From NCBI GenBank assembly GCA_964017045.1, contig OZ024810.1:17913204-17977203 (forward strand): a DNA stretch of 64,000 bases, given 5' to 3'. The DNA comes from Omphiscola glabra (Eukaryota > Mollusca > Gastropoda > Lymnaeidae). The notes beneath the pieces are model-generated. The model did no database searches. It was not told the origin of the DNA and saw only the letters and a list, made by a program, of their open reading frames with translations. The position numbers and the translations under genes are program-made. This document shows positions 20,301 to 32,121 of the stretch, one piece after another. The first letter of the stretch is position 1; every line of letters starts with the position of its first letter.

Positions 20301-21339
20301 GTATTCTGTATATTCTTACCGGTTCTTCTTTTTTCTCTCATTATAAATTATATGTTCTGATTTTCTGAAGACGTCTTTCAATAATGAAACTTGAAAATAT
20401 TTGTGGTTATTGTCCATCAGACCAGTCACAATGACGGCTGCTGAAGCCTACAACACTTAAAATCAGATCACAGTGACATCCTAAAATTCTGAAGTGTTCA
20501 TCCTTATTTAAGTCAATCCACGAACCTCGAAACAAAGCCTGGTATGAGATTGACATAAAAAAATACTTATTTTAAGTACATGTTTGTTAACTTACTACAG
20601 TTTAAACATTATTTTAAGTTGCGCTTTTATAAAAAAAAATTAATTTAAAAATAATTAATATAATTTGAAAGTCTAAAACTTGATCCACCATGTCCAGACC
20701 TGTTTACTCTTACGATTTTGGCGTACAATGTACGATTTTGAGGTGTATGCATTATATATATTCTATGTTTATTTTTTACTATTAAGATTATGTATTAAAT
20801 GATTTTGTGATGATGTTGTACGATTTTAAGAGTTTGTGGGTAAACAGTTCTGCATGTCTCCTCTGTTCATGTGGTAATCTGAGGATAATGTAAAAAATAT
20901 GAAAAAGTCATAATAGTGAGCCATTTTGAAAATGCTTTAGAGTTATATAAAATAGAGTTATATAAAATAATATACAAATCCAGCTTTTAATAGAATTGTA
21001 AATCAGGGCTCGTGCAGAATTCACAAAACTTTCCCAAATCTTCAGAGACCCTTTTTGTAAAAAAATTAAAATATTTTATATAATATTATATTCTAAAGAG
21101 AAAAAAAATGCAAGGGTGGGCAAACGGCAGGCCATGGCTAAAGGTATAAACAATATATATGCAAAATTTCCCCATCTTTTTGTTGACGCAGAAAATTAAT
21201 TTATAATCCTTATCAATGATGTTCAAAAGTTGGGTGACCTGGGATGAGTACTGAAGTGACTGGACGACTACTTCATTAAAAATGTGACTGCAGCTTGAAA
21301 TAATAATGGTCAATAGTTTTTTTTTATATAGAATATGAT
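20301..21339. other. mostly unassigned; possible MITE at 20700-20847
   Basis: CTGTTTAC at 20700 and GTAAACAG at 20840 bound 148 bp with several copies of TACGATTTT in both halves, suggesting a small inverted-repeat element. The rest is AT-rich without coding signal. Confidence 0.4.
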
Positions 21340-21590
21340 CTTGAACACAGTTTCTGAGCCCTTTCATATTAGCACCATAGCCTTGGTTCACCTTAGCCCT
21401 GTCACATCTTCAACACAGTTTCTGAGCACCTTTCATATTGGCACCATAGCCTTGGTTCACCTTAACCCTGTCACATCTTCAACACAGTTTCTGAGCCCTT
21501 TCATATTGGCACCATAGCCTTGTTTTACCTTAGTCCTGTCACATCTGGAACACAGTTTCTGAGCCCTTTCATATTTGCACCATAATCATA
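21340..21590. repeat. ~67-bp minisatellite
   Basis: Four units of ACACAGTTTCTGAGCCCTTT then CATATTGGCACCATAGCC, CTTGGTTCACC and CTGTCACATCTTCA. Confidence 0.85.
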
Positions 21591-22214
21591 ACTCTTGCCT
21601 TTGTTTTTCTAGAGAATCAAATTTTATTCAATTCTGTTCAACCTTCAATATATTGGAATCAAAGATAAATTTCATTAATGTGAATTTTTGTTATTATTAT
21701 CCACTTCTATATATCAAATCACCATTGATATTTTTTCCTGTTCGCTGATGTGCAGATTTTCCAAGATGTTTTTGTTGTTTAATTTCTCAGTAATGTCATG
21801 AATCTGGTTCGCGATACTATTTTTTGTCCAGTCAGGAAACATATCTCTCGAGCTTTTGAATTGTTCTCCCAGGTCAACATAACTTTGAATGATTTAAGGA
21901 TTGCTAGTAACTTATCACTGCCACTCAGAGGCAATACAAAATAATATTGATGAAAGTATGCACATGCTTTTTAAATTGCTTTGTGTATTATAGTACTGAC
22001 TTGTGTGGAAGCCTAGCTGGTTCCAACTGAACTCCTTATGATGGGGTGCCCCACGCTGGCACCTCACTCTTGGGCAGCGTTTCTGAAACAAACAAAAACT
22101 TTATTTTAAAAGAATCACGTCTAGATTATTTGAAATAAACTCGGTAAATGAATAACCGTAGGTAAGAAAAAGCACTTAGAGATAAGAAGAAGCCCTTAGC
22201 CTAACTTGTCCTAA
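21591..22214. other. no gene seen
   Basis: AT-rich, no supported feature. Confidence 0.5.
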
Positions 22215-22860
22215 GACATCCACATGCCATTTTGTTCCAGAAAATGTACAGTATTTCTTTAAGCATTGGGTCTATTACTCTTTCAACTTAAAACTGACAC
22301 CTGCAAGGTGTAACAAAATACGGAGTCTGTTCCCAGCATAGCATGGAGTCTGTTCCCAGCATAGCATGGAGTCTGTTCCCAGCATAGCATGGAGTCTGTT
22401 CCCAGCATGGCATGGAGTCTGTTCCCAGCATGACATGGAGTCTGTTCCCAGCATATCATGGAGTCTGTTCCCAGCATAGCATGGAGTCTGTTCCCAGCAT
22501 AGCATGGAGTCTGTTCCCAGCATAGCATGGAGTCTTTTCCCAGCATAGCATGGAGTCTGTTCCCAGCATAGCATGGAGTCTGTTCCCAGCATAACATGGA
22601 GTCTGTTCCCAGCATGGCATGGAGTCTGTTCCCAGCATAGCATGGAGTCTGTTCCCAGCATAGCATGGAGTCTGTTCCCAGCATAGCATGGAGTCTGTTC
22701 CCAGCATAGCATGGAGTCAGTTCTCAGCGTAGCGAGGAATGATACCAGGTTTTAAATTCTATTTCGCTAGGAATGCTGTAAACCCTGCAGGACGACCAAA
22801 TGAATTCTGCAGAAAAACACGACTCCTACTTTTTTGACTAAAAGTAAGCCACATCTAAAA
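22215..22860 (-). pseudogene. relic of the new transposon's transposase (exon 3 region)
   Basis: Minus-strand sequence on both sides of the 23-bp array matches the coding sequence at 5740-5910. Upstream are CCTGCAGGGTTTACAGCATT and AAACCTGGTATCATTCCTCG; downstream is GNRLRILLHLAGVSFKLK against GNRLHILFHLAGVIFKMK in the complete gene. The match continues weakly (AAGAAATACTGT versus AAGAAATATTGT). No termini were found, so this is an old fragment of a related copy. Confidence 0.8.
22322..22726. repeat. 23-bp minisatellite seeded in transposase relic
   Basis: About 17-18 units of GGAGTCTGTTCCCAGCATAGCAT with a few substitutions (AACAT, GGCAT, TCTTTT). Its minus-strand unit, GGGAACAGACTCC, is the transposase codons for GNRLH. 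A 23-bp period keeps all three frames open, so apparent proteins here are artefacts. Confidence 0.93.
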
Positions 22861-23057
22861 AGACCCAAGTGAAAGTTACCCCAGTTGGGATACTGCTTGA
22901 ATTAGATTTGCTGCACTTCCTTCTTTGTCAAAACACAGGTTTGTTATTTTCCAAGAACCATCGAGACGTTTTAGTTGCTTCTTTGTTTCAGGAGACATTT
23001 CTTCCAAGAGGTGAAGATTGCACTTGGATTTATTGGAGCATGATTTTTAAGAAAATA

Positions 23058-23330
23058 AAACAGTATATAATTATGCTCATAAATATGACTGAAGCTGCTT
23101 TTTTAGCACTACTACCTAATGAGTTGTACTTGCTCTTGGCTTTTAGGCACAGAATCAAGCAGTATATAATCATGCTTCTAATCTGACTGAAGCTGCTTTT
23201 TTAGTACTATTGCCTAATGAGTTGTACTTGCTCTTGGCTTTTAGGCACAGAATCAAGCAGTATATAATCATGCTTCTAATTTGACTGAAGCTGCTGTTTT
23301 AGTGCTATTGCCTAATGAGCTGGAACTCGT
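23058..23330. repeat. ~98-bp tandem repeat, 2.8 units
   Basis: CAGTATATAAT-ATGCT through GGCTTTTAGGCACAGAATCA begins at 23061, 23160 and 23258. Confidence 0.85.
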
Positions 23331-23844
23331 GAGCAGAGGGTGTTGTCATGGATGTATTATGACAAGAGAGGCTGAGTGCTGCCACTTCTAAGGCTATTCA
23401 TGTACAGAGTTTATGTCAAATAATCTAGATGTGATACTTCTATAATGAAGATTGGTTTTTGTTTGTTTGAGAAACGCTGCCTTGGTAGAATTCCTTATGT
23501 ATCATACAATGACAGTCAGCATATGGCGTTCAACACCAGATGGTTTTAATATGTCTCTTTATTTATCCTACTGGTATCTCAGACTGCTTCTGACCTTCAC
23601 TCAACTTTGACTGGTCAGTGCTTTTTGTTTCTACCTTCTTGGTCCACTGTTGACCATTATAAGTACCCTTGCCGTAACTTGGATGCTTTCATTGGCATTT
23701 CGTGTCTTCCCAAAGTACATCTGAAGTGAGCCTTGCATAAATAGGTTTGCCTTTCTCTCCAAACAGTCTCTGAAATGAAACTGCTCCTTTTGCATTTATG
23801 TGTTAGTGGGGACTGCTTGTGGGCACAATGAAGCATGCTGGAAT

Positions 23845-23965
23845 GTCCATTAGAATCTTCTTTTGAAGCTCTTTTGTGTATAATGTTCATTAGAATCTTC
23901 TTTCGAAGCTCTTCTGTGACTAATGTCCATTAGAATCTTCTTTCGCAGCTCTACTGTGCTGGAGT
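23845..23965. repeat. 40-bp tandem repeat, 3 units
   Basis: CATTAGAATCTTCTTTCGAA then GCTCTTCTGTG-CTAATGTC occurs three times. The flanks at 23331-23844 and 23966-24600 show no gene. Confidence 0.8.
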
Positions 23966-24599
23966 TTTACTGGCCTCAGCCTTCTTATGACGACTATGCA
24001 GAAGTTTAATTTTAACCTGCGAAAAAAATGTATTTAAAATTATATTTACCTGCTAGAGCAAATGTTCTTGATGAAATTACTTTTAAATTGAGCGCCTTTA
24101 ACCTCTTGTTTGCCTTGAGCAATTGTGTCCTTTGAAATGATCTGGCTCAGCAGACATGCCAGAAATTAGTAACATAATTGTAATACTCTCATACACTTCA
24201 TATCCTTTATAATATACACCGATGGAAGATAGCTATTCGATGCTATATGATGTATCCTTCAAATAATGCAAGTGCAAAAATCACAATCCAAAATCTGTCT
24301 TGACCATTCGAATATCTCTCTCACACTCCCTTCCTGTCTCTCTGCGCATGACATTCAAAACTGTATCTTAGTACTAAAAATAATGAAAAAATTCATTCTT
24401 GTAATTATGGAGCTGTTACAAACTCGTTTGTTTTAGTCTCGACCACAGACTGAATAATTTCTATTACTGTTGGGTGCAGGTACTCTGGGACCTTCAGTAG
24501 CGGAACTTGAAAATATTTGCGAATGTTTAGAGAAGTCTGTTCAAATGTTTACAGACATTTGTTCTACTTATGAAGGTGCTTTCATTCTAATTTTAGATA

Positions 24600-24695
24600 G
24601 ATGACGTGTCCCATCTACCTTGGGTGCTTGTGATGTATTTGATTGTCTAGGGATTGGCTTAATTTAGACCATTCGGCCACCCACTCTAATGGGTG
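24600..24695 (-). mobile_element. tRNA-type SINE fragment
   Basis: The minus strand reads GTGGCCGAATGGTCTAAATT, an A-box-like tRNA head, then CAAGCACCCAAGGTAGATGG, matching the body of the SINE at 45100-45283 (AGCACCCCGGGTGGATGGG). The B box part is missing. Confidence 0.5.
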
Positions 24696-24810
24696 CTCTG
24701 GCTTCTTAAACATCAGATTTATCTTTGCGTGTTGGAAATTCTCAGCAGGTTGCGCTTGGCATGTTACACAATATGAAACATGTCCGAGTGTGAAACAAAC
24801 AAAAAAACAT

Positions 24811-25615
24811 ACATATGCCAATAAACACAGATATAATAAACATACATATACCAGTAAACATAAATATAATAAAAATACATATGCCAATAAACATAGATAT
24901 AATAAACACACATATGCCAATTAGAGTGGGAATAACACACAAACATATGCCAATAAACAGAGATATAATAAACATACATATGCCAATTAGCATGGGAATA
25001 ACACACAATTATATGCCAATAAACATAGATATAATAAACATACATATGCCAATTAGAATGGGAAAAACAAAAATATTCCAAATAGCATGGAATAACACAC
25101 AATTATATGCCAATAAACATAGATATAATAAACATATATATACCAATAAACATAGATATAATAAACATACATATGCCAATTGGAATGAGAATAACATTCA
25201 TATACCATATAGCATGGAATAACACACAATTATATGCCAATAAACATAGATATAATAAACATACTATGCCAATAAACTTAGATATAATAAACATACATAT
25301 GCCAATAAACAGAGATATAATAAACATACATTTGCCAATTAGCATGGGAATAACACACAATTCTATGCCAATAAACATAAATATAATAAACATTAGTATG
25401 CCAATTAGAATGGGAAAAACATACATATTCCAAATAGCATGGAATAATACACAATGCCAATAAACATAGATATAATAATCATAGATATGCCAATTAGCAT
25501 GGCAATAACATTCATATACCAATTATCATGGAATAACACACAATTATATGCCAATAAACATAGATTTAATAAACATACATATGCCAATTAGCGTGAGAAT
25601 ATATTCATATACCAT
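24811..25615. repeat. AT-rich satellite of alternating 33-bp units
   Basis: About 24 units of two related types: CAATAAACATAGATATAATA... and CAATTAGCATGGGAATAACA..., each ending in CATATGC or TATATGC. They mostly alternate. Long open frames on both strands are products of the 33-bp period and lack of stop codons. Confidence 0.92.
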
Positions 25616-27203
25616 TTAGCAGCACCCCTGGCATACGTCCACAGCACCTGTTCTAAGCAGCTTTATTGAGTTTTTCTGTCACCCCCATCCAATACTGAGT
25701 TGTAATCAAAACTGGCTTTTAAGCACTAGCTTAAAAAAACTGGCTTTTTTACACATGTCTAGAGTTAGGTCTTGACGTGTGTGTGTTGTGTAAATATAAA
25801 ATATGGAATTTATTTAGCACCGTAACATGACAATTTGCAGGCCCCAAAAATAGTAAATAAAGCTATTTTAAAAAAAATTAAAGTCTGACTAAAAAAAATT
25901 TTTTTGTGAAACCTAACCAGCTCTTCCAAATTTTCCCCATGGGACAAACCATAACATATACTGTGCTTAAAAATGGAAAATAATTATTTTAAAAACAACT
26001 TCAATTCAAAATGTGGATTTTTTAAATAACATAAAAAACTCTCTATCTGACATTTAAGTTGGTTGCAGACACTCGTCTTTGCTCTGAAAAAAAAAAAAAA
26101 TATTTATTTCATAGTAAACAGATTTTTTAAATTTTTTATGTATCCTAGTATAGTGGGGCTACAGTATTAAAATGCAGTTATAATTATTGAGAAAAAAAAT
26201 GCCATTAATGTAAAAAACAAGAATTCATTACCAGTCTCCTGGTTGATAAGCTCAAAATCTGACTAGGCGTTGTTACTTGGTGTTCTTGCAAGCCTTCAAA
26301 CAAATATATTTTTTCCTATAAAAAAAGTTATAATCGTTCATCAGTTATAGGGCATTTGCAATCCAACTCAGCAATGAGTGAGATATCTTAAATAGTGGCC
26401 CCTTGACAAGACCGGCATGGATTCAGTTTGCTAAATTATTATTATATACCTTTAAATGTCGCTAAAAAATACAAATGTTTTCCAAGTTACCATTGAATTT
26501 TTTGGGGTCATATTTAGTCAGGAAAACAGTCAGCACATTTAATCATCACAAATCACAACCAAAAATTAATACATATATAATTTTATAGGACTTTTGACTC
26601 CCTGAACCAAAGAGCTCCATCTAATCTTGAAATGGAACAAACGGTGGTTGATCTCGGCTGATTTAGAAAATTAAACTCTACTTGCAGTTTGATTTTTAAA
26701 CCTTTGAAAAAATTGTTGTTGAAAAAACATCAAGCACTTACCCTATCTTCTCTTATAAAGATTTCCTGGGAGTTGTGAAATAGGTCCTTGCTCATCCTTG
26801 TCTGACTGCAGTTTCCACTTTAAAGTTGGATACCCTGAGTTTGTGAATCTATGCATGCTTTTAACTATCCCATTGGTCAAAGTGAAGCAGACGAGGCCCG
26901 CCTCCATGGGGAGATGATGGTCACCTTCTACAACATAAAATCTCTTGAAAATCCATGAAATGGAACTTAATCTTCCTCAAGTCTATGAGAGGGACAATTT
27001 GAAATATGTACCACAAAAAAAAAGGGTCTTAAAGTGATGTCACCGCAGAATCTCTTCTGTTCGCACACACTAAGCATCTTGTGTTAATAAATTGACTGTC
27101 ACATTCTTAGAATTTATTAGTGCCCAGTACACCTATTAAATAAAAGATGTTTAAAAATAAAACTTTTTAATAATGTAATGAAGGACTGTGTTCAAGGTGT
27201 GTG
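25616..27203. other. no gene seen
   Basis: AT-rich with several A-runs. Nothing on either strand could be supported as coding. Confidence 0.5.
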
Positions 27204-27356
27204 AAGGAAATAGCAAAACAAGGTTTGTAGAAGCTTGAATGAAAGACAGAACAACAAGATAGTAATCGTTTTTAGTTTCTATTTCTTGTTGTATTTACTG
27301 TCCTGTCTTTCCTCTTTCCATTCAAGCTTTCACATACCCTGTTCTACTATTTCCTC
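27204..27356. repeat. imperfect inverted repeat, ~150 bp
   Basis: GAAGGAAATAGCAAAACAAG... AAGCTTGAATG at the left is answered by CATTCAAGCTT... CTACTATTTCCTC at the right, and AAAGACAG by CTGTCTTT inside. Could fold as a long hairpin, or be a small foldback MITE. No clear target duplication. Confidence 0.65.
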
Positions 27357-27623
27357 AATAATGTAAGACAGCTCAGAGACACGTAACATTGTCTGCCACT
27401 CATGTTTCGCAGATGCCGTTCATACTGGCTAAAAACTAAAAACGTATTTTTAAAATAAATGAACAAGTGCACTGCAGCTCATTATTTATAGCTTTTGGCT
27501 GCACACGTTCTAATGAATTGTATTACACTATTTAATAAAGAATGGTTTCACACCATCCCAACGAATTAGAGCACGCATTTTTTTCACATCAATCGTTGTT
27601 CAAGAAAATAGCTGCACGCCACT

Positions 27624-28003
27624 TGTCACAATCACACTCTCGTTATAAATCATAACAGAGGCGAAGTGGTTAAAACAATAGTGACTATTTTATTATATAC
27701 ATGTTATTGTCGTTCAGTAACATATACAATAAATCTCTTGAAAGTAAATCCGAAAACACTTGGAATGTATCATATTTATTTCAATACTAGCTTCTCGGTC
27801 CACTTCATTACTTGATAAAGTGTTATCACGCTATAAATATTCATTTAACAAACGTTTTCTGTTCAATCGTCTCAAATAAATATTGTGAATCATATTATTC
27901 AACCCTTCATTTGTTGTTTCACTCCTTGCTCTCTCTCCTGATTGGCCAGTTTTCTCTAAGTCCCAATACTTACTAATCTCCCATAATATTCATATCTGTG
28001 ACA
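27624..28003. mobile_element. solo LTR with 5-bp target duplication
   Basis: 380 bp from TGTCACAATC to ATCTGTGACA, flanked by CCACT at 27619-27623 and 28004-28008. The TG..CA ends and 5-bp duplication are the LTR-retrotransposon signature. No internal domain remains. Confidence 0.85.
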
Positions 28004-28284
28004 CCACTAATAAAAATAGCTACACGCAATTCATAGAAATAGTTTTAATCATTTAAATTTAAGAACACACAAGATCCCCGTTATTGAAATATCTGCTCTA
28101 TATAGATCAAATACCATTTTACACTACCCTGGGTAAAAAATAGTAATTTGATACACAGGCAGGTGTATGAGAATTATACCTGTAACTGAAATAGTGTGGT
28201 TAGTAGTGTATTTCAACTACTCGAATGGAAGAAAAACTATTTATAATCACGCCTATTGATAGCCATCATTTATTTGAAAGGGTT

Positions 28285-28395
28285 CCCGGACAACCAAACC
28301 CCCATGACAAGTGACCACATGGACAACAAGTGACCACACGGACAATTGACCACACTGACAACTGAACTCATGGACACAACTAAACCCACGACAGG
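28285..28395. repeat. ~20-bp degenerate tandem repeat
   Basis: Five or six units around GACAAGTGACCACATGGACA, diverging to GACAACTGAACTCATGGAC. The stretch 28396-28984 shows no gene; the 3' LTR of the element at 28985-32830 should lie here but was not recognised. Confidence 0.7.
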
Positions 28396-28984
28396 TGAAC
28401 ACAAAAATAATAAAATTGAATAGAATATTAAAGAAGAAACAGAAAATGACCATCTACAGATTTTCTACTGATTAAATATATTATTTTTATAATTACTTTC
28501 ATTGGTTAAATTAGCTTTAAAAAATAATTCTGCCCATCAAAGCATTGTGGTTTTAAAAAAAAAAAAAACTAGTAATATAGTTGGCAAATTATTTTCATTT
28601 TGCAATTGTAAAGTGAGTTCTTTGTTCTGAAAAAATTTACTTACGGACACTCTGATAATGACAATAATGCAATGTATTCCAATATGGGTATGAGCATACT
28701 GCCCAATGCTATCGACAGTATCCTCGTAAATACAGTATGTTGTTATGTAAGCAATACTATCATGTCATCAAAATTATACCTATATTATCATCATCACAAA
28801 AATGCACTATTCATTAGTTAACATAATAACATTCAATATTGAAAAAGTAATATATGTCTCTTTCACTATCTTTTATGTACACACTTTTATTTAGTTAACA
28901 AACACTTTGTGTCAAACTGCCAATACAATGGACTGTGCCCTCAATGGTTGAAAAATGTTTACATTCTTTGACTTATGGGATTCA

Positions 28985-29374
28985 GTGTCAACTGTTTGTC
29001 ATCTTCAGTATTTTCAATTTGTCTTGACAAAAAAATCTACTATGATATTATCCTTGACTTTAAATGATTTTATGTCATACTGGTAGTCAGCTAAAGTACG
29101 TGACCATCTGTTAATTTTACTATTGGCTATTTTCTTTTTGTTTAATGCTTATTAATGGTTTGTGATCAGTCAACATTGTGAATTTTCTTCCTAAAAGGTA
29201 TTTCTGCAGTTTAGTCAATGACCAAACAATTGTCAGACATTCTTTTTCAATTGTGGAGTAATTTATTTCAGATTTGTTTAGAACCCTGCTTAAATATAAT
29301 ATAGGTTTTAATGTATTATTTCTTGCTTGCATTAGATATCCTCCTATGCCTTTGTTTGATGCGTCTGTTATCAA
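28985..29374 (-). pseudogene. Gmr1-like RNase H
   Basis: ITDASNKGIGGYLMQARNN holds the first Asp; STIEKECLTIVWSLTKLQKY holds the second-strand helix with Glu; MLTDHKPLISI holds the third acidic residue. After a frame change it continues with NRWSRTLADYQYDIKSFKVK and IVDFLSRQ, the normal end of gypsy RNase H, where the polyprotein stops near 28985. So RNase H is the last domain. Confidence 0.85.
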
Positions 29375-30460
29375 ATTAATTTTTCAAATTTAATTAGTCA
29401 GGTGTTATTAGTATTTTGTTGCTTTCAAACATATCTTCAATGATATTTTGTGACCATATTATTTGTTTCCGATTGGATTTGTTTAGTAATTGTCTGAGAG
29501 GTGATATAATGTCTGAAAATTTGGGAATGAAACTGCTGTAAAAATTACATAATCCCAAGATACTTTTGACCTCTTTTTGGTTTTAGGGAGTTCTAATATT
29601 TAGTATTTTATCTCTGTTTATTTCTGTTGGTTTTATAAGACCTTGCCCTATTCTGTAGCCTAAAAAATCAATTTCAGTTTTAGCAAATTGTAGTTTGTCT
29701 GGTGCTATGGTGACTCAATGCTCTCTTAATTTAGAAGTACTATTTTTAAGGTTTGTAGATGTGAAGTAAGATCTTTTGATGATCCACAAAATGGACTACA
29801 TTGGGGATGCCCTGTAAAATGATTCTCATAAATCTTGAGAATGTGGCAGTGGAGTTAACTAATCCAAAAGGCATTACAGTCCATTCAAATAGTCCCTGCT
29901 CTGTGGTGAAAGCTGTTAGTGGCATAAGATTCTTTGTCAATTCCAATTTGCCAAAAACCTCCACTTAAATCCGGATGAGTAAATAATTTTGAATGTCCCA
30001 TTTCTTCTATAATTTCTCTGGTATCGCTCATGGGTTCTGCATCTATTTTAGTTATTTAATTTAGTTCTCTGTAATCACAACATATCCTTTTTTGTCCTGA
30101 TTTCTATTTAATAATAACCATGGGTGAAGCAATTGCAGATTGTGATCTCTGAATTTTATTTGTTTCTAAAAGATGTTCTAATTCTTTTCTAACTGCCTCT
30201 CTATATGCATGAGTAAATGCATATTGTTTTTGTTTCAGTTTTGTTTCACTTGTTTATAATTTCTATTTTATGTTCCAATTTTGAGGTATGTCCTAAACTG
30301 GAGGTAATGACATCTTTGAATTGAGATTTTAATTCAAGAAATTCTTTCTGGTATTTTATAGGTGATGTTTCTATACTGTCTTCTTCTGGTAAGTGCATTA
30401 TACTAGCAACAATTTCACTCTCCAAATCCTCAGGAACTGTATTAAATACTATCTGCAATA
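29375..30460 (-). pseudogene. Gmr1-like reverse transcriptase
   Basis: The N-terminal spacer (30246-30458) leads into RT fingers and palm: QRSQSAIASPMVII, a stop, KRICCDYRELN, then FGLVNSTATFSRFM. The catalytic box reads FVDH where the family has YVDD or FVDD, so the second Asp is lost. The connection follows with KEVKSILGLCNFYSSFIPKF (about 29585-29520), again with a stop. Several frameshifts are present. Inactive. Confidence 0.82.
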
Positions 30461-30798
30461 TCTATCATTGTTTCTGGGCAGTTATCATATTTTCTTAACA
30501 AGTCTATGTGTAAAACATTAAATTCTCCATTCATGTCGATGACATAATCCACTTTATTTAACTTTTTGTGTACAATGTATGGTCCTTGCCATATCTTCTC
30601 CCCTCTCCTGTTTGGTAGCCAAACATAAACACCGTCTTTGTCTTTTAAATTCCTTTATTATCTATTTTTTGTTTTTGATGTTTCTTTGTCTTCTGGCTTC
30701 CCTATCTGTATTTTCTGTGGCTTTTTGTAATCCATATACTATTTTTTCTCTTATGTTTGTGATAACATCAAACGAATCTTCCGATGTAATTTTCTTTC

Positions 30799-31639
30799 CT
30801 AGTATATTATCCTTAAAATAGATAATGGGCTCCTTGGGTTTGCACCAAACATAATTTGGAATGGTGAGTATCCTGTGTTATCTTGCGCACTCTCTCTATA
30901 GGTGAATAGTACCATGGGAAGGTATAAGTGCCAAACCCTAGGATGCTCCTCTGTGATCTTCGTCAACATTATCTTTAGTGTTTTGTTCCAACGCTCGCAC
31001 ATTCCATTTGCCTGTGGCCTGTGGATTGTGGAGTGAATCTGTGTTATTCCCAAGAGTTTAGTAACTGCATTAGTTACGTTGGACACAAAGTGTCTTCCAT
31101 TGTCGGATAGCATTTTCTCAGGGAATCCATATTTGGTAAAGATATCTAGCAAAGCCATACAAATTGATTCTGAGATGATGTTTTTTAGTGGTATAGCCTA
31201 TGGCCATCTTGATGCCATATCTATCAAGGTAATTATGAATCTCTGCCCTTTACTTGAAGGTGTGTTGAATGGACCAATTATGTCAATTGCTACCTTCTCA
31301 AAATTCCTGCCTATAGTTTCAGTTGGTTGTATAGGTGCTTTATGTTTGCTGTTGATTGGGTTTTTTGTTAGACATAGTTTTACATTTTCCAATGTAAAGT
31401 TTTAAATCTTTTAAAATGCCCGGCCAAAAAAAGTTTTGCAGGATCCTATTCATAGTTTTCTTGATGCCCATATGGCCTGCTAAAGGGCTATCATGAGCTA
31501 TTTGAATAATTACGTTTTTTAAACTGCTGGGGATGACTATTTGAGTAGTGTTAATGTGTCCTCTGTTAAATTTTCTTATGAGTACTTCGTTTTGTAATTG
31601 ATATTGATGACCTCTAAATAGAGCTCCTTTCGTCTTCAT
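30799..31639 (-). pseudogene. Gmr1-like integrase
   Basis: Zinc-binding part: HDSPLAGHMGIKKTMNRILQ, then FFWPGILKDLKLYIGKC (H, H, C; the last Cys falls at a frame change near 31380). The catalytic core has all three acidic residues in context: VAIDIIGPF (D), MLSDNGRHFVSN (D) and ANGMCERWNKTLK (E), with GYSPFQIMFGANPRSPL after it. It needs two frame changes to be continuous. It lies upstream of RT in the reading direction. Confidence 0.85.
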
Positions 31640-31859
31640 CTTCTGTTTGATTTTTTGTATTTGTAAGTCTTCTTCCTGTAATTTTATCAGTTCATTGACT
31701 GTGATGGGTTTATGGTCTTCTAATTATTTGTTCAGTTGTACTATTACTATATTGTTCCTTCTTTTGTTGTTTTCTGGTTGTGACAGTAGTTATAGTTATA
31801 GTTTCATTGTTGAGTCCTTTGTGCTCTATCCATTGCAGGAATAATTCTTGAGAATTGTT

Positions 31860-32121
31860 TAGGATTCCTGGATGGTTGCCAATAATGAGTGGACAGATTG
31901 GATTATCCATAACTGTAACCTTGGTTTTGCTGTTAGCCAGGGACAATCAATGTTGACAATAGCTTTTTTACACTCAATTTCAATATTTACCAATGTTACC
32001 TTTGTTGTTTCCTCTAGGTAATCATCTGTATTTATATATTTTGTATCAACCACAATAGTTGTACATCCTGTATCTCTCAGACATTGGACAAGGTTATTAT
32101 TTATATAGGCTGGAAAAAATT
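31860..32121 (-). pseudogene. Gmr1-like aspartic protease
   Basis: LRDTGCTTIVVDTKYI carries the DTG active-site motif (near 32071-32079). Downstream PICPLIIGNHPG (31890-31850, another frame) corresponds to the conserved LIxGND/H end of retroviral-type proteases. Frameshifted, length close to 100 residues as usual. Confidence 0.75.

Noticed and set aside
22275..22712. 145-residue Cys-rich repeat protein on the minus strand
   Set aside because: It is the translation of a 23-bp array that stays open in every frame; only its last 20 residues are transposase-derived.
22869..23186. Possible LINE endonuclease fragment (DVLVASLFQETFLPRGED)
   Set aside because: Resembles an endonuclease QE motif for a few residues only; no following domain, and part of it is a 98-bp tandem repeat.
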